Assembly: GCF_000729995.1 (NCBI RefSeq)
Contig: NZ_JNFG01000011.1
Coordinates: 124,001-188,000, forward strand
Source of the DNA: Caballeronia sordidicola
GTDB taxonomy: Bacteria > Pseudomonadota > Gammaproteobacteria > Burkholderiales > Burkholderiaceae
Reading direction: 5' to 3'
DNA length: 64,000 nt
The position numbers and the translations under genes were made by a program. The notes beneath the pieces are model-generated. The model was not told where the DNA came from. It did not search any database and saw nothing but the letters and a program-made list of their open reading frames with translations. Each line of letters starts with the position of its first letter. Position 1 is the stretch's first letter. Of the stretch, positions 28,438-38,310 are shown one piece after another.

Positions 28438-29655
28438 ATGCCATTTGAACCAGCATGCAGAAATATCGATGGGTTGATATCGTTTCGAAGCCTGTTCAAC
28501 CGCGCTCGACGCAGTCTGACTCTTCTACCCGTACTTGCAATCGCAGGCATTTGCCTGTTCGTGTGCATACCGCAGCTTGCCCGGAGTACGCCGCCGGCGC
28601 CTGCAGGACAACCCGTTACCGCCACACCCTTATCCTTCGCCCAAACGCAGCAGATCATCGCCAAAGCGACGTTGCACGGCGTCAAGTGGGCCGGGCCTGA
28701 ATCGGGGCCGGCCGCTCAGTCGGGAAAGCGTATTGCTTTCATCGCGGAAGATTTGCGCAACGGCGGGATCATCGGGGTCGCCCAGGGGGTGCGCGAGGCT
28801 GTACTGACAATGGGCTGGACGCTCAAGATATTCGATGCAGGCGGTACGTCAGCGGGCCGCCTGATGGCGTTCGAACGAGCAATGGCTTCCAACCCGGATG
28901 GGCTCATTCTGTGCGGCGCCGATGCGCAAAACAGCAACGCGGAGCTGGCACGGTTCGCAAGCCGGGGAATTCCGATCGTTGCGTGGCATGCAGGGTCAAT
29001 GCCGGGTCCTATCACCGGCACCCCCGTCGCAATGAATGTGACGACGGACCCGGTGGAGGTCGCTCGCGTGACTGCCTTGGGGGCGGTGGCTCAGTCAAAC
29101 GGTCATGCAGGTGTCGTAATCTTGACTGATTCCAGATTTGAAATAGCGATGACCAAATCGAATGCCATGGCCGCCGTCATCCACGCCTGTAAAGGATGCA
29201 CCTTGCTTGAGGTGCGCGACGTGGCCATTTCGGAAAGCGGCGAGAAGGTGCCGGCGATAACAAAGGAGCTACTTGCGCGATATGGGAAGCGCTGGACCGT
29301 CGCGCTTGCCATCAACGACATCTATTTCGACTATGCCGCGCCGCAGCTGACCAAGGCAGGCGTACCCAGCAGCGCGCTAAGTTTGTTGTCGGCCGGGGAC
29401 GGCAGCGCCACCGCATTTCTACGTATTCAGGCAGGCACTTATCAAACCGCTACCGTGGCCGAGCCGCTGAACCAGCAAGGGTGGCAACTGGTGGATGAGT
29501 TGAACCGCCTGTTTGCAGGCCAGCCAGTCAGCGGCTTCGTGGCGCCGGTTCACCTTGTGAACGCCGGCAATATCGCATTCGATGGCGGCAACCGCTTGCA
29601 GTACGATCCTGAGAATGGCTATAGGGACATCTATCGGCGCATATGGAAACCTTAG
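28438..29655 (+). CDS. Periplasmic binding protein of the sugar-binding type I family (Peripla_BP_4-like)
   Basis: 405 residues from ATG 28,438, which follows AAAGGTGG. A basic N-terminus and hydrophobic segment (LTLLPVLAIAGICLFVCI) act as signal anchor or signal peptide. The mature part has the two-lobed type I fold of ribose-binding proteins: GKRIAFIAEDLRNGGIIGVAQGV, NPDGLILCGADAQ, GIPIVAWHAG, ALAINDIYFDYAAPQLTKAG. No ABC transporter genes are present. Instead the gene overlaps by 13 bp a membrane GGDEF/EAL gene, which suggests that it presents a ligand to that sensor. The ligand is unknown. Confidence 0.75.
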   Translation: MPFEPACRNIDGLISFRSLFNRARRSLTLLPVLAIAGICLFVCIPQLARSTPPAPAGQPVTATPLSFAQTQQIIAKATLHGVKWAGPESGPAAQSGKRIAFIAEDLRNGGIIGVAQGVREAVLTMGWTLKIFDAGGTSAGRLMAFERAMASNPDGLILCGADAQNSNAELARFASRGIPIVAWHAGSMPGPITGTPVAMNVTTDPVEVARVTALGAVAQSNGHAGVVILTDSRFEIAMTKSNAMAAVIHACKGCTLLEVRDVAISESGEKVPAITKELLARYGKRWTVALAINDIYFDYAAPQLTKAGVPSSALSLLSAGDGSATAFLRIQAGTYQTATVAEPLNQQGWQLVDELNRLFAGQPVSGFVAPVHLVNAGNIAFDGGNRLQYDPENGYRDIYRRIWKP

Positions 29656-32600
29656 GGATGGCCTTGACTGAAAGGGTCGCAAGCCTACTTCGCCGCGTGA
29701 TGCCGAGATCGCTACGCGGCCAGTTCGCCCTCGCGCTCTCAGTGTTGGCGCTGCTGATCCTTGCGGGCGCCATGACGGCTGTCTACACGCTGCGTTCGTC
29801 TAACCGGATTGCGCGCCAGCTGACAGAAGAACGGCTTGTGCGCATGCAGGACGTACAGGACCTCCTCGAGCACACGGTACTCATAGAACGCTCGACCTAT
29901 CAGTTGCTCACCACCGGATCGCTCGAAGCGGTGCATTCGAATTACGCCGATATCGTCGAGCAGTTGAACACGCTTGATCGCCTGGTGGGGCGCGTAGGTG
30001 CATCAAGCGTTGATTTGGGCGTGCTCGACTTGCAGCAATCGAGTCAGTTGTTTCGCAGTACCGCCAATATTGTGGCGCAACTGCGCGAGAGCACCTTGAG
30101 AACCGAAGTCGTTTTCACGCAGACGCTGAAGGCTCGCATTGCGAGCCTTCAGGCGGCCCACTCGAAAAAGGCTTATGCACTGGCGAACGTGCTCTACCGT
30201 CTCGACAGCGCAAACCGCATAGAGGACGTGAAGCAACTGCAGCGGCAGTTCGAGACGGAGCTCAGGACGGCAGGCAGCTTGCCTGAACCTTTGCGAGCCG
30301 AACTGGATGGTCTGCCTTCAACACCCGCAGACGGTATTGACCCCGGTCCGCAGGATCCATTCTCGCTGCGTATGAAGCTTGTCAACGAGTACGAAACGCT
30401 GCTGCGATTTCACGATGAACTGCAGACGCAATCGATCGCACTGGCTTTAGCTGCCCGCCGGCAATCGAGCTCCTTTACGCTGGACTACCGGGAGGCCGTG
30501 CAGGGGCTTGTCGACGTCTCGGATCGCAATCAACGCTGGGTGCTGGCCATACTCGCCTGCAGCCTGACGTTGGCATGGCTGATCGCGTACTTGTTTATGG
30601 GGCGGCATGTACTTGCGCGGCTGCGCGGCATTAGCTGGCATCTTCGTCAGGAGTCGAAAGAAACTACGATCGTGACGGAGCAGTTGACCGGCGTCGATGA
30701 AATAGACGAGATGGCGAACGCGGTCGAGCAATTGCTGAAGGACCGCAATCAGCTCAAGCAGAGAACAACTGAGTTAAGCGTTATCAAGGAAAGACTGGGC
30801 ACACAGAATACTCACTTGCAGCATGAGGCAATTGTTCGCTCGCAAGCAGAGCAGGAAATTGTTGCCTTGATGACGGAACAGAAGATCATTCTCGACAACA
30901 TTGGCGTCGGCATTGCTTTTCTCGTGGATCGTCGCATTGTCCGGTGCAACCATTCGTTTGCCACCATGTTCGGCTATGAAGTCGATGATCTGACGGGCGT
31001 CTCGACCGATCGATTGCATCCGTCGAATAAGCACTATCTGGAGAATGGCGATTCGGCCTATGCAGCGATCGAACTCGAAGGCGTACACGCCGGCGACATA
31101 CAACTCAAGCGCCGGGATGGGACGGTTTTCTGGGTAGAGCGGACCCTGATCTCGGTCGATCGTCCCAACTTGTCCAAAGGCGCAATCTGGGTGGTGCACG
31201 ATATCGATCAACGCAAGAGGGCCGGGGTCCTGCGCGAAGAACAAGGCCGGGTCCTTGAGATGATCGCGATGAGCACGCCGCTCAACAAGGTCCTGGACAG
31301 CCTGGCGCGGCTTGTCGAAGCGCAATTGACCGGAATGGCCGCGTCCATTCTGCTTCTCGACGTGGACGGTGTACATATGCGCCATGGTGCGGCACCCAGC
31401 CTCCCAGACGCTTATGTGCAGATCCTCGATGGCGCCTCAGTCGGCCCGAATGTCGGCTCTTGCGGTACGGCAATATATCGAGGCGAGCCTGTCATCGTTG
31501 CGGATATTTCGCAGGATCCGCTTTGGGAGGATTACCGGACCCTGGCTGATACTTACGGGTTTCGTGCGTGCTGGTCGACGCCCATTCTGTCGCATCACGG
31601 CAAGGTCATGGGGACGTTTGCGTTGTATGCCAAGGAGGTGCGCCAGCCGGCCCAAATCGAGACCCAGATGATTGATATTGCCACTCGCATTGCGGGCATA
31701 GCGATAGAGCGTAAAAACACAGAAGACAGCATTCGGCACATGGCGCTTCATGATGCGCTGACTGGCTTGCCAAACCGCGTACTGCTGGAAGAGCGTATCC
31801 AGCAAGCCTTGCTTCACAGCGATCGCGACGGCCGCTGGGTAGCGGTGGTGTTTCTCGATCTCGACCAGTTCAAACTCATCAATGACAGCCTGGGCCATAG
31901 CGCAGGCGACGAGCTGCTTAAAACGGTGGCGGACCGGATGGTGCAGTGTGTGCGAAGTATCGACACGGTCGCGCGCCTGGGAGGCGATGAATTTGTGATC
32001 GTTCTGTTCGATGCGCCTGACAACATGGAAGGCATCGCGCACACCTTGCAGAGGATTCAGCACGTGATCGCGCAGCCCCTCCAGATCGGCGCTCAGAAAC
32101 TTCAGGTGACATGCAGCATGGGGGTATCGACATACCCGGAAAATGGGACCGACATCGATACATTGCTCATGAATGCGGATGCCGCGATGTATTCCGCCAA
32201 GGACATGGGGCGAAACAACTATCAGTTCTACGCGAGCGAGATGAACGCGAAAGTTCAGGAAAAGCTCGTGCTGCAGGATGGATTGCGGAGAGCCATTGAG
32301 CACAGTGAGTTCCTGTTGCTGTATCAGCCGCAGATCGATCTGCTCTCTGGCCGGATCATTGGCGTGGAAGCGTTGCTACGTTGGCAGCATCCCGAGCTAG
32401 GCGTGATTTCGCCGAACAGGTTCATTCCGTTAGCCGAAGAAACCGGGCTGATCGTGCCTATCGGCGAATGGGTGCTTCGGACGGCGTGTATGCAAAATAA
32501 GGCTTGGCAGGACGCGGGGATGCCGTTGATTCGCTTGTCGGTCAATGTATCCGCGCGTCAGTTCGCCGAAAAAAACCTGATTCATCGTGTCGCCAGAGCC

Positions 32601-33035
32601 CTGGCGGATAGCGGTCTGGATGCTTGCTATCTGGAGTTGGAACTGACCGAAAGTCTCATCATGCAAGATGTGCCGCAGGCGATTGTAAAGATGGAGGCGC
32701 TGCAGACCATGGGCGTTCAGATGTCCATCGACGACTTTGGAACGGGCTATTCCAGCCTCAGCGCGTTGAAGCAATTTCCTGTATGTCGGCTCAAGATTGA
32801 TCAGTCCTTCATTCGTGACGTTCCGGCAAACGCGGACGACAAGGCGATTGCGATGGCAGTGATATCGCTGGGGCATATGCTTAACCTGAAGGTCATCGCG
32901 GAAGGGGTTGAGACTGAACAGCAACTTGCTTTCCTGCGCGAGAACGAGTGCGATGAAGCGCAGGGGTATCTTTTTAGCCGGCCTGTTTCTTCCGATGAGA
33001 TCGAGACGCTGCTCCACCAAGCTGTTTGGAATTAA
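29643..33035 (+). CDS. Membrane sensor with PAS, GAF, GGDEF and EAL domains (c-di-GMP turnover)
   Basis: 1130 residues (or 1125 from ATG 29,658). Order: helix 1 (about 25-50), periplasmic helical region to about 295, helix 2 (VLAILACSLTLAWLIAYLFM), HAMP-like linker and coiled coil, PAS (about 405-520), GAF (about 535-700), GGDEF (LGGDEF at 780-784) and EAL (EALLRW at 909). Both catalytic signatures are intact (DLDQFKLINDSLGH, DDFGTGYSSLSALK), so it could make or break c-di-GMP. Its start overlaps the stop of the binding-protein gene, so the two are probably translated together. The periplasmic domain is the likely docking site for the binding protein. Confidence 0.92.
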   Translation: METLGMALTERVASLLRRVMPRSLRGQFALALSVLALLILAGAMTAVYTLRSSNRIARQLTEERLVRMQDVQDLLEHTVLIERSTYQLLTTGSLEAVHSNYADIVEQLNTLDRLVGRVGASSVDLGVLDLQQSSQLFRSTANIVAQLRESTLRTEVVFTQTLKARIASLQAAHSKKAYALANVLYRLDSANRIEDVKQLQRQFETELRTAGSLPEPLRAELDGLPSTPADGIDPGPQDPFSLRMKLVNEYETLLRFHDELQTQSIALALAARRQSSSFTLDYREAVQGLVDVSDRNQRWVLAILACSLTLAWLIAYLFMGRHVLARLRGISWHLRQESKETTIVTEQLTGVDEIDEMANAVEQLLKDRNQLKQRTTELSVIKERLGTQNTHLQHEAIVRSQAEQEIVALMTEQKIILDNIGVGIAFLVDRRIVRCNHSFATMFGYEVDDLTGVSTDRLHPSNKHYLENGDSAYAAIELEGVHAGDIQLKRRDGTVFWVERTLISVDRPNLSKGAIWVVHDIDQRKRAGVLREEQGRVLEMIAMSTPLNKVLDSLARLVEAQLTGMAASILLLDVDGVHMRHGAAPSLPDAYVQILDGASVGPNVGSCGTAIYRGEPVIVADISQDPLWEDYRTLADTYGFRACWSTPILSHHGKVMGTFALYAKEVRQPAQIETQMIDIATRIAGIAIERKNTEDSIRHMALHDALTGLPNRVLLEERIQQALLHSDRDGRWVAVVFLDLDQFKLINDSLGHSAGDELLKTVADRMVQCVRSIDTVARLGGDEFVIVLFDAPDNMEGIAHTLQRIQHVIAQPLQIGAQKLQVTCSMGVSTYPENGTDIDTLLMNADAAMYSAKDMGRNNYQFYASEMNAKVQEKLVLQDGLRRAIEHSEFLLLYQPQIDLLSGRIIGVEALLRWQHPELGVISPNRFIPLAEETGLIVPIGEWVLRTACMQNKAWQDAGMPLIRLSVNVSARQFAEKNLIHRVARALADSGLDACYLELELTESLIMQDVPQAIVKMEALQTMGVQMSIDDFGTGYSSLSALKQFPVCRLKIDQSFIRDVPANADDKAIAMAVISLGHMLNLKVIAEGVETEQQLAFLRENECDEAQGYLFSRPVSSDEIETLLHQAVWN

Positions 33036-33423
33036 GGGGGTGACGCAGATAGCAAAAAGCCCGCTGAGCGTGCCGTTAAGCAAATCCTGTCCGCAAAATA
33101 AAGCATAAGCTATCCGTATTAAAAGACCTTGCGCCAGTTAGGATACCTACTGAAAAAGTATAACCTGTCCAAAAGAAAATCTCCCTGTGCAACAACCCCA
33201 TTTTTTGTGATGCTGAGGGCGTGTTGCCAGCGCTAGCATGGGTGCCCTGATGTACTCGATTCGAGAGGGCAGTGACCATGGACCTGCATGTCGTACCCGA
33301 TGATTTCCCGAGAGCACTTTGGCGTGGAGCCGCGTCCCGCACACAGCCAAAGTGTGTCCAGATTCCCGGCGAGGGCCACTCATCGAGCTTGTCACAGTGC
33401 GGCGCCTCTGTTCGGCCCATCGC
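33036..33423. other. Intergenic region without a supported gene
   Basis: About 390 bp between the GGDEF/EAL gene and the convergent AbiEii toxin gene. It contains an unrecognised 55-codon frame from ATG 33,278. No terminator hairpin with a T-run, repeat or RNA gene was found. Confidence 0.4.
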
Positions 33424-34275
33424 TCAGGGCGGATGCGGAAAGTAGAAGCTCTGGAAGACGTCGTAAGCCTCATCTGGCGAATAGCTGACGTTGAGCGGCA
33501 GATAGCCGTTCATGTCGTTCCGGAATTTGGACGATTTCATGCGCCGCGCGACTTCGGAGGCCACCCAGCCTTGTGGAATCGGAGACCCCTCGCGGTCCAT
33601 ATAGAACCGGAATGCCTCGCCCACCTTTACCGGGTCCACAACTGCACCGCCGGCCTGCGCAACTTCCCATGCACGCCAGAGGTCATAGAGGTCCCGGCCA
33701 TGTTCGCGCTGTAGCAGCGCGCGAAGTTTCGTACCGAGCATCTCATTGAGGTCGTAGGACGGCACGTCCATGACGATAACCCCGCCGTTATCGTCTGGTA
33801 TTTTCATGGGAACCGTGACGACGGGCGCAAATGGCTCGACCTCATTAACGTTGACCTCGACCTTCAGCTTCCCGAGCGCGCTGTGCTGGTCGACCGGGTC
33901 GAACACGTAGGTCTGGCGGATGATTTTGGAGCTCTGGGTGACATTGCGGACGGCCAGCACCATCGTTGTCAGGATGTTTTCGGACGGGCCAGACGGGAAC
34001 AGCGGCTTAAGCACGCGCTTGAGGGCCTTCTTGATGTCTCCGGGCGGGCGGGTGCCGACCTTCACGAGATCAATGTCCTCAGAGTAGCGGGACGCTGGCG
34101 CCAAGTGTCCTTTGTGCAAGATGGTGCCGCCGCGCATGGCCACCTGACCGGAAAGAAACTTGTCAGAAAATATAAGCTTCACGGCGCGACTGATGATGTA
34201 ATCCTGCTCGACCATCCATTGTTGCGACCAGTTGGCGTTTGGTTGCCAGGTCGCAAGCTTCTGCGCCTCAATCAT
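33424..34275 (-). CDS. abiEii: AbiEii-type nucleotidyltransferase toxin
   Basis: 283 residues from ATG 34,275, which overlaps the upstream antitoxin stop as ATGA and has GGAGGG just before it; the frame extends 17 codons further upstream but that start is not needed. The N-terminal nucleotidyltransferase region carries MRGGTILHKGH followed by RYSEDIDLVK, the G-S-like loop and DxD metal site of the family. AbiEii toxins attach nucleotides to tRNA acceptor ends and block translation, giving phage abortive infection or plasmid stabilisation. It forms a type IV toxin-antitoxin pair with the next gene. Confidence 0.85.
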   Translation of the reverse strand: MIEAQKLATWQPNANWSQQWMVEQDYIISRAVKLIFSDKFLSGQVAMRGGTILHKGHLAPASRYSEDIDLVKVGTRPPGDIKKALKRVLKPLFPSGPSENILTTMVLAVRNVTQSSKIIRQTYVFDPVDQHSALGKLKVEVNVNEVEPFAPVVTVPMKIPDDNGGVIVMDVPSYDLNEMLGTKLRALLQREHGRDLYDLWRAWEVAQAGGAVVDPVKVGEAFRFYMDREGSPIPQGWVASEVARRMKSSKFRNDMNGYLPLNVSYSPDEAYDVFQSFYFPHPP

Positions 34276-35105
34276 TGACCCTCCGTAATTTCGTTGATAT
34301 CCCGCGCGGAATAGATAATTCCCCACTTTGAGGTAGTCATGCTTGCCAGGGTGTCGGGCACCGGCTCAGCAAGTAATCGTGCCGTTCGCGTACGCGGAGA
34401 CAGCCACTTTTCGACAACCGTCGCCATCTCCTCGAGCTTGAGCTCGTCGAAGAGAAACCCGATGCGTTGGGCCACGGCTACTTGGCCCATGGCGTCCAGC
34501 GCGCGCACGAGGTCAGATTGTGTCAGATGTGGCCCGAAATCTCTCGCCACCCGGGCGATGGATTCCAGTCCGCCTACCTTTGAGCGGTGACGCATCAAAT
34601 CGAGAAGCGTGGCTTCCCGGGTCGAAACCACATACGCGCCTTTTTCGCCTCGCGTGCGCACCGTGGGCGCAGCTGCGATATCCGTGCGAGCGGTGAACAC
34701 GATCTGTCGCTTACCTGCGGTCAGGGGTGCGCGGTAGCCGCTGACCATCACCTGGTCTGCCTGCAGGGCGTAATGGGATGAGCCCCAGTAGCGTGCCGCA
34801 GAGTGCAGACAGGCGTAGTACCCCGGCTCGATGAACTGCATGGCGTCGTGCAGCCACCAGGAGAGCGGCGGCGCGCCGTACGCGCGATACTCCGCGGGCA
34901 CGATGAGATAGACCATCGGCCGCTTGTGCAGAGGTGTGACGATGCCCCGCTTCTCAAACCTTTTCAAGGTGATGCGGATTCCATGAGCATTGTCCTGGCG
35001 CCCCGTCAGGTCCGCGAACGTTTCCACGTCGAAGACATACCTGGCGCGACTCTGCAGCTCGGCCAACGCTTCTTCAGCGGTCCTTGGAGTAGTGGTTTCG
35101 GACAC
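34272..35105 (-). CDS. abiEi: AbiEi-type antitoxin
   Basis: 277 residues. An N-terminal winged-helix-like region (LTGRQDNAHGIRITLKRFEKRGIVTPLHKR) leads into the AbiEi C-terminal fold with YYACLHSAARYWGSSHYA, ATLLDLMRH and the tail WGIIYSARDINEI. AbiEi proteins repress their own operon through inverted repeats and counter the toxin. The gene overlaps abiEii by 4 bp. The AT-rich 100 bp before it should hold the promoter. The pair lies about 500 bp from the 3' end of a tRNA gene, a typical setting for accessory DNA. Confidence 0.83.
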   Translation of the reverse strand: MSETTTPRTAEEALAELQSRARYVFDVETFADLTGRQDNAHGIRITLKRFEKRGIVTPLHKRPMVYLIVPAEYRAYGAPPLSWWLHDAMQFIEPGYYACLHSAARYWGSSHYALQADQVMVSGYRAPLTAGKRQIVFTARTDIAAAPTVRTRGEKGAYVVSTREATLLDLMRHRSKVGGLESIARVARDFGPHLTQSDLVRALDAMGQVAVAQRIGFLFDELKLEEMATVVEKWLSPRTRTARLLAEPVPDTLASMTTSKWGIIYSARDINEITEGQ

Positions 35106-35451
35106 TTTTTACTTTCAAAAGTACGCATATAATTGAGCTAATAGAGAAAAAAGATACCACAGCCATCCCCCGGAAAGGTCTTAAATATTGGCATTGGTCA
35201 CACATTTTTCTTCATTAAGTAATGATTTTTGGTAGTTTGAGCGGGAAAATGTTTTGAGACCCCGAGTGCAAGACGCATGTGCGACAACGCTATACCGAGG
35301 TCCAACTCTGCTACCTGGTAGCCACCGCATCATGAGACGACCCAACTACCGCCTACCGGAGCCAATGCTTTCAGGGGCGCCATCTATCTGTTACAGGAAT
35401 TCAGGGACAAGCTGACGCAGGACCGACGTATCGACTGCTTTCTGCGGGCGC
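35106..35451. other. Intergenic region upstream of abiEi
   Basis: About 345 bp, AT-rich next to abiEi (ATAATTGAGCTAATAG) and less so further on. I find no gene, RNA or clear repeat. It may contain the abiE promoter and the junction between accessory DNA and the tRNA locus. Confidence 0.4.
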
Positions 35452-35475
35452 AAAAAAACCGACACGATGGTCGGT
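35452..35475 (-). terminator. Intrinsic terminator downstream of the tRNA gene
   Basis: On the minus strand ACCGAC and GTCGGT form a six-base-pair stem with a six-base loop, followed by seven T residues. It would stop tRNA transcription about 140 bp after the CCA end. Confidence 0.65.
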
Positions 35476-35548
35476 TCCTTTGGCCTGTTGTTTTGGGTTT
35501 CCTGAGCAAGACCCTTTAAGCTACCACCGTTCTGCGATAAAGCATGAA

Positions 35549-35569
35549 GTGTCCGCCCGGACACCTTTT
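35549..35569 (+). terminator. Weak hairpin followed by TTTT
   Basis: GTGTCC and GGACAC form a short stem with loop GCCC, then CTTTT on the plus strand. No plus-strand gene ends nearby, so its role is doubtful. Confidence 0.25.
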
Positions 35570-35611
35570 GCTTAACGGCACACTGAGCGCGGGCTTCCTG
35601 AAACAGCAGTG

Positions 35612-35688
35612 TGGTGGGCCGGGTGGGATTCGAACCCACTATCGGTCGATTATGAGTCGACAGCTTATACCAATTAAGCTTCCGGCCC
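35612..35688 (-). tRNA. tRNA with anticodon CAU (Met or lysidine-modified Ile2)
   Basis: On the minus strand the acceptor GGGCCGG pairs with CCGGCCC, followed by discriminator A and an encoded CCA. The D arm is GCTT/AAGC with loop GG, the anticodon stem GTCGA/TCGAC carries loop CTCATAA (anticodon CAU), and the T arm is GTGGG/CCCAC with TTCGAAT. It is not an initiator: the anticodon stem lacks three G-C pairs and position 1-72 is paired. Elongator Met and Ile2 cannot be separated here; Ile2 is somewhat favoured. Its 3' end faces the AbiE region. Confidence 0.9.
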
Positions 35689-35830
35689 TTTTGCAGGAAA
35701 ACGCCCTGCCGCGAGTAACCAAGCCAGTGGAAGTCGTCGAGCGACGCTTCCCGCACGCAACGAATTCGGCATCGAATTCTATTCGGCTGCACTCACGAAG
35801 GTCTGCGAGTTTGCCTTGAAACGCTCTATA

Positions 35831-35866
35831 AAACAAGCGCGGCGGACCCATTCGGCCCGCCGCGCT
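35831..35866 (-). terminator. Intrinsic terminator of rpoD
   Basis: On the minus strand AGCGCGGCGG and CCGCCGCGCT form a ten-base-pair GC-rich stem followed by TGTTTT, 20 bp after the rpoD stop codon. Confidence 0.8.
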
Positions 35867-35886
35867 TTGACATCACCATCCCGACA

Positions 35887-38310
35887 TCAATTCCCTTCCA
35901 GGAACGACTTCAGCTTGTCCGAGCGGCTCGGGTGACGAAGCTTACGCAGCGCCTTCGCCTCGATCTGGCGAATCCGCTCGCGCGTCACGTCGAACTGCTT
36001 GCCCACTTCCTCGAGCGTGTGGTCCGTGCTCATCTCAATACCGAAGCGCATGCGCAACACCTTCGCCTCGCGCGGCGTCAGTGAATCGAGCACGTCCTTC
36101 ACCACGTCGCGCATGCTGGCGTGCAGTGCGGCATCGGCCGGGGCCACCGTGTTCGTATCTTCGATAAAGTCGCCAAGATGCGAATCGTCGTCATCACCGA
36201 TCGGCGTTTCCATGGAGATCGGCTCTTTCGCGATCTTCATGATCTTGCGGATCTTGTCTTCCGGCATTTCCATCTTTTCAGCGAGCGTTGCCGGATCCGG
36301 CTCAAGACCGGTTTCCTGCAGGATCTGCCTCGAAATACGGTTCATCTTGTTGATCGTTTCGATCATGTGAACCGGAATCCGGATAGTGCGCGCCTGGTCG
36401 GCGATCGAACGTGTGATGGCCTGACGAATCCACCACGTGGCGTACGTCGAGAACTTATAACCACGACGATATTCGAACTTGTCCACCGCCTTCATCAAAC
36501 CGATGTTGCCTTCCTGGATCAGATCCAGGAATTGCAGACCGCGGTTCGTGTACTTCTTCGCAATCGAAATCACGAGACGTAAGTTCGCTTCCGTCATTTC
36601 GCGCTTCGCTTGCCGCGCCTTCAGTTCACCGGCCGCCATCTGGCGGTTGGTTTCCTTCAGGTCCTTCAACGGCAACACAACACGCGCCTGCAAGTCGAGC
36701 AGACGTTGCTGCTGTTCGCGAATCGCCGGAACGTTACGGGCCAGGATCACGCTATAGCCGTGGTTCTCGGCAACAACCTTCTCCGACCACTCGAGATCCG
36801 TTTCGCTACCCGGAAAGCGCGCGATAAATTCGGCACGCGGCATGCCGCATTTATCGACGACGGTATGCAAGATCTGACGTTCCACTTGACGCACTTCGTC
36901 CACTTGCGCGCGCAACGTGTCGCACAGGCGCTCGACGGTTCGCGCAGTGAAGCGAATGGTCATGAGCTCGCTCTGAATGGCTTCCTGCGCCTTCAGATAA
37001 GCCTTCGACTTATAACCTTCCTTCTCGTAAGCGCGACGCATCTTGTCGAACCACTCGCTGATCAGCGAGAACTTCTCGAGCGACGCACGCTTGAGCGCTT
37101 CCAGCTGCGCTGCGTTGGCGTTGGCCTGAGCGGTGGTTTCGTCGACTTCTTCCTCGTCCTCGCTGCTTTCCTCGGTTTCCTCTTCGTCCTCGCTTTCGAT
37201 AGCTTCCGCTTCCTGCTCGGAGAAACCATCGGCGTCGGCCGCGTTCGGGTCGATCAGGCCGTCGACCAGCTCGTCCACGCGCGTTTCTTCGTTCTGCACG
37301 CGCTCGGCCATGGCCAGAATGTCAGCGATAGTCGTCGGGCAAGCAGAAATGGCCATGACCATGTGCTTGAGGCCGTCTTCAATCCGCTTCGCGATCTCGA
37401 TTTCGCCTTCGCGCGTCAGCAGTTCGACCGTGCCCATTTCGCGCATGTACATGCGGACCGGATCAGTCGTGCGGCCGAATTCTGAGTCGACAGTAGAAAG
37501 CGCAACTTCAGCTTCCTCTTCGACTTCATCGTCCGAGGACGCCGCCGGGGCGTTGTCGTTGAGCAGCAGCGTTTCCGCGTCGGGCGCTTGCTCGTAGACC
37601 GCCACGCCCATGTCGTTGAACGTGCTGATGATCCCTTCGATAGCTTCCGTTTCCGTGAAGTTATCGGGCAGATGGTCGTTGATTTCCGCGTAGGTCAGGA
37701 AGCCGCGTTCCTTGCCGAGCTTGATCAGCGCGCGCAGCTTCGCACGCCGCTCCTCGAGCTCTTCAACCGTGCCGGGCGCGCTCGAGGCGAACGCGTCCTT
37801 CAACAGCGCTTTTTCCTTCGCACGCCGGTCGCGCGCCTTGACCTTTTCGACCTTGGCCGGAGGCGCGGCTACAGCATCCGCAGCAGGAGCCGTACCGGGA
37901 GCCGCGGCCGGGTCGGCCTGCACGTTTTGCGCGTTTTGCGTTGCGTCGTCATCGACGGGTACTTCGTTCAGCTTTTTCGTCATGGAGTTCGCCGTACCGG
38001 CATTAGTCTCGACTCGCGGCTGCTGGACGACAGCCGATGGAACCGTGGATACAGAATATGCGCGCGCTGCCTTGTCCTGCGTCCCCTTGGCAGTGCGTCG
38101 CCCCGAGTCCTGCGCCGGCCCCCGCTTCACGACGCGCACGCGAGCCAGCTTCGACCCCTGCTTCGTGTTGCGTTTCCGGCCCGCATTGGCAGCCGCTTCC
38201 GTTGCACTCGCTTGCTTGCCGGCCGAATTTCCGGCCTTGCCACTCCTGCCAGTCTCGCCCGACACCAGGCCAACCTGATCCTTCGACTGACCCGGCTTCT
38301 TCCTGCCCAC
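35887..38310 (-). CDS. rpoD: RNA polymerase primary sigma factor (sigma-70)
   Basis: The open frame from GTG 38,310 gives 807 residues. It has a low-complexity Lys/Ala extension of about 190 residues, then region 1.1 ([25 protein letters not shown]), an acidic non-conserved insert, region 2 ([40 protein letters not shown]), region 3, and region 4 with its helix-turn-helix ([20 protein letters not shown]). The true 5' end is unclear. A second frame beginning at ATG 38,557 has the Lys/Ser-rich look of a sigma N-terminus and the right distance from dnaG, but is out of frame with the rest. Internal ATG 37,983 (MTKKLNE) is another possible start. It is last in the yqeY-dnaG-rpoD cluster. Confidence 0.95.
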   Translation of the reverse strand: MGRKKPGQSKDQVGLVSGETGRSGKAGNSAGKQASATEAAANAGRKRNTKQGSKLARVRVVKRGPAQDSGRRTAKGTQDKAARAYSVSTVPSAVVQQPRVETNAGTANSMTKKLNEVPVDDDATQNAQNVQADPAAAPGTAPAADAVAAPPAKVEKVKARDRRAKEKALLKDAFASSAPGTVEELEERRAKLRALIKLGKERGFLTYAEINDHLPDNFTETEAIEGIISTFNDMGVAVYEQAPDAETLLLNDNAPAASSDDEVEEEAEVALSTVDSEFGRTTDPVRMYMREMGTVELLTREGEIEIAKRIEDGLKHMVMAISACPTTIADILAMAERVQNEETRVDELVDGLIDPNAADADGFSEQEAEAIESEDEEETEESSEDEEEVDETTAQANANAAQLEALKRASLEKFSLISEWFDKMRRAYEKEGYKSKAYLKAQEAIQSELMTIRFTARTVERLCDTLRAQVDEVRQVERQILHTVVDKCGMPRAEFIARFPGSETDLEWSEKVVAENHGYSVILARNVPAIREQQQRLLDLQARVVLPLKDLKETNRQMAAGELKARQAKREMTEANLRLVISIAKKYTNRGLQFLDLIQEGNIGLMKAVDKFEYRRGYKFSTYATWWIRQAITRSIADQARTIRIPVHMIETINKMNRISRQILQETGLEPDPATLAEKMEMPEDKIRKIMKIAKEPISMETPIGDDDDSHLGDFIEDTNTVAPADAALHASMRDVVKDVLDSLTPREAKVLRMRFGIEMSTDHTLEEVGKQFDVTRERIRQIEAKALRKLRHPSRSDKLKSFLEGN

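Noticed and set aside
33278..33445. 55-codon frame between the GGDEF/EAL and AbiEii genes
   Set aside because: No recognisable similarity, poor ribosome-binding site, overlaps the end of the toxin gene.
35391..35792. 133-codon minus-strand frame across the tRNA
   Set aside because: The peptide RPIVGSNPTRPTT is the usual artefact of translating a tRNA T arm.
38003..38310. Continuation of the ATG 38,557 frame inside rpoD as a separate gene
   Set aside because: After about 38,370 its composition turns Gly/Glu/Arg-random while the sigma frame carries the sensible sequence.
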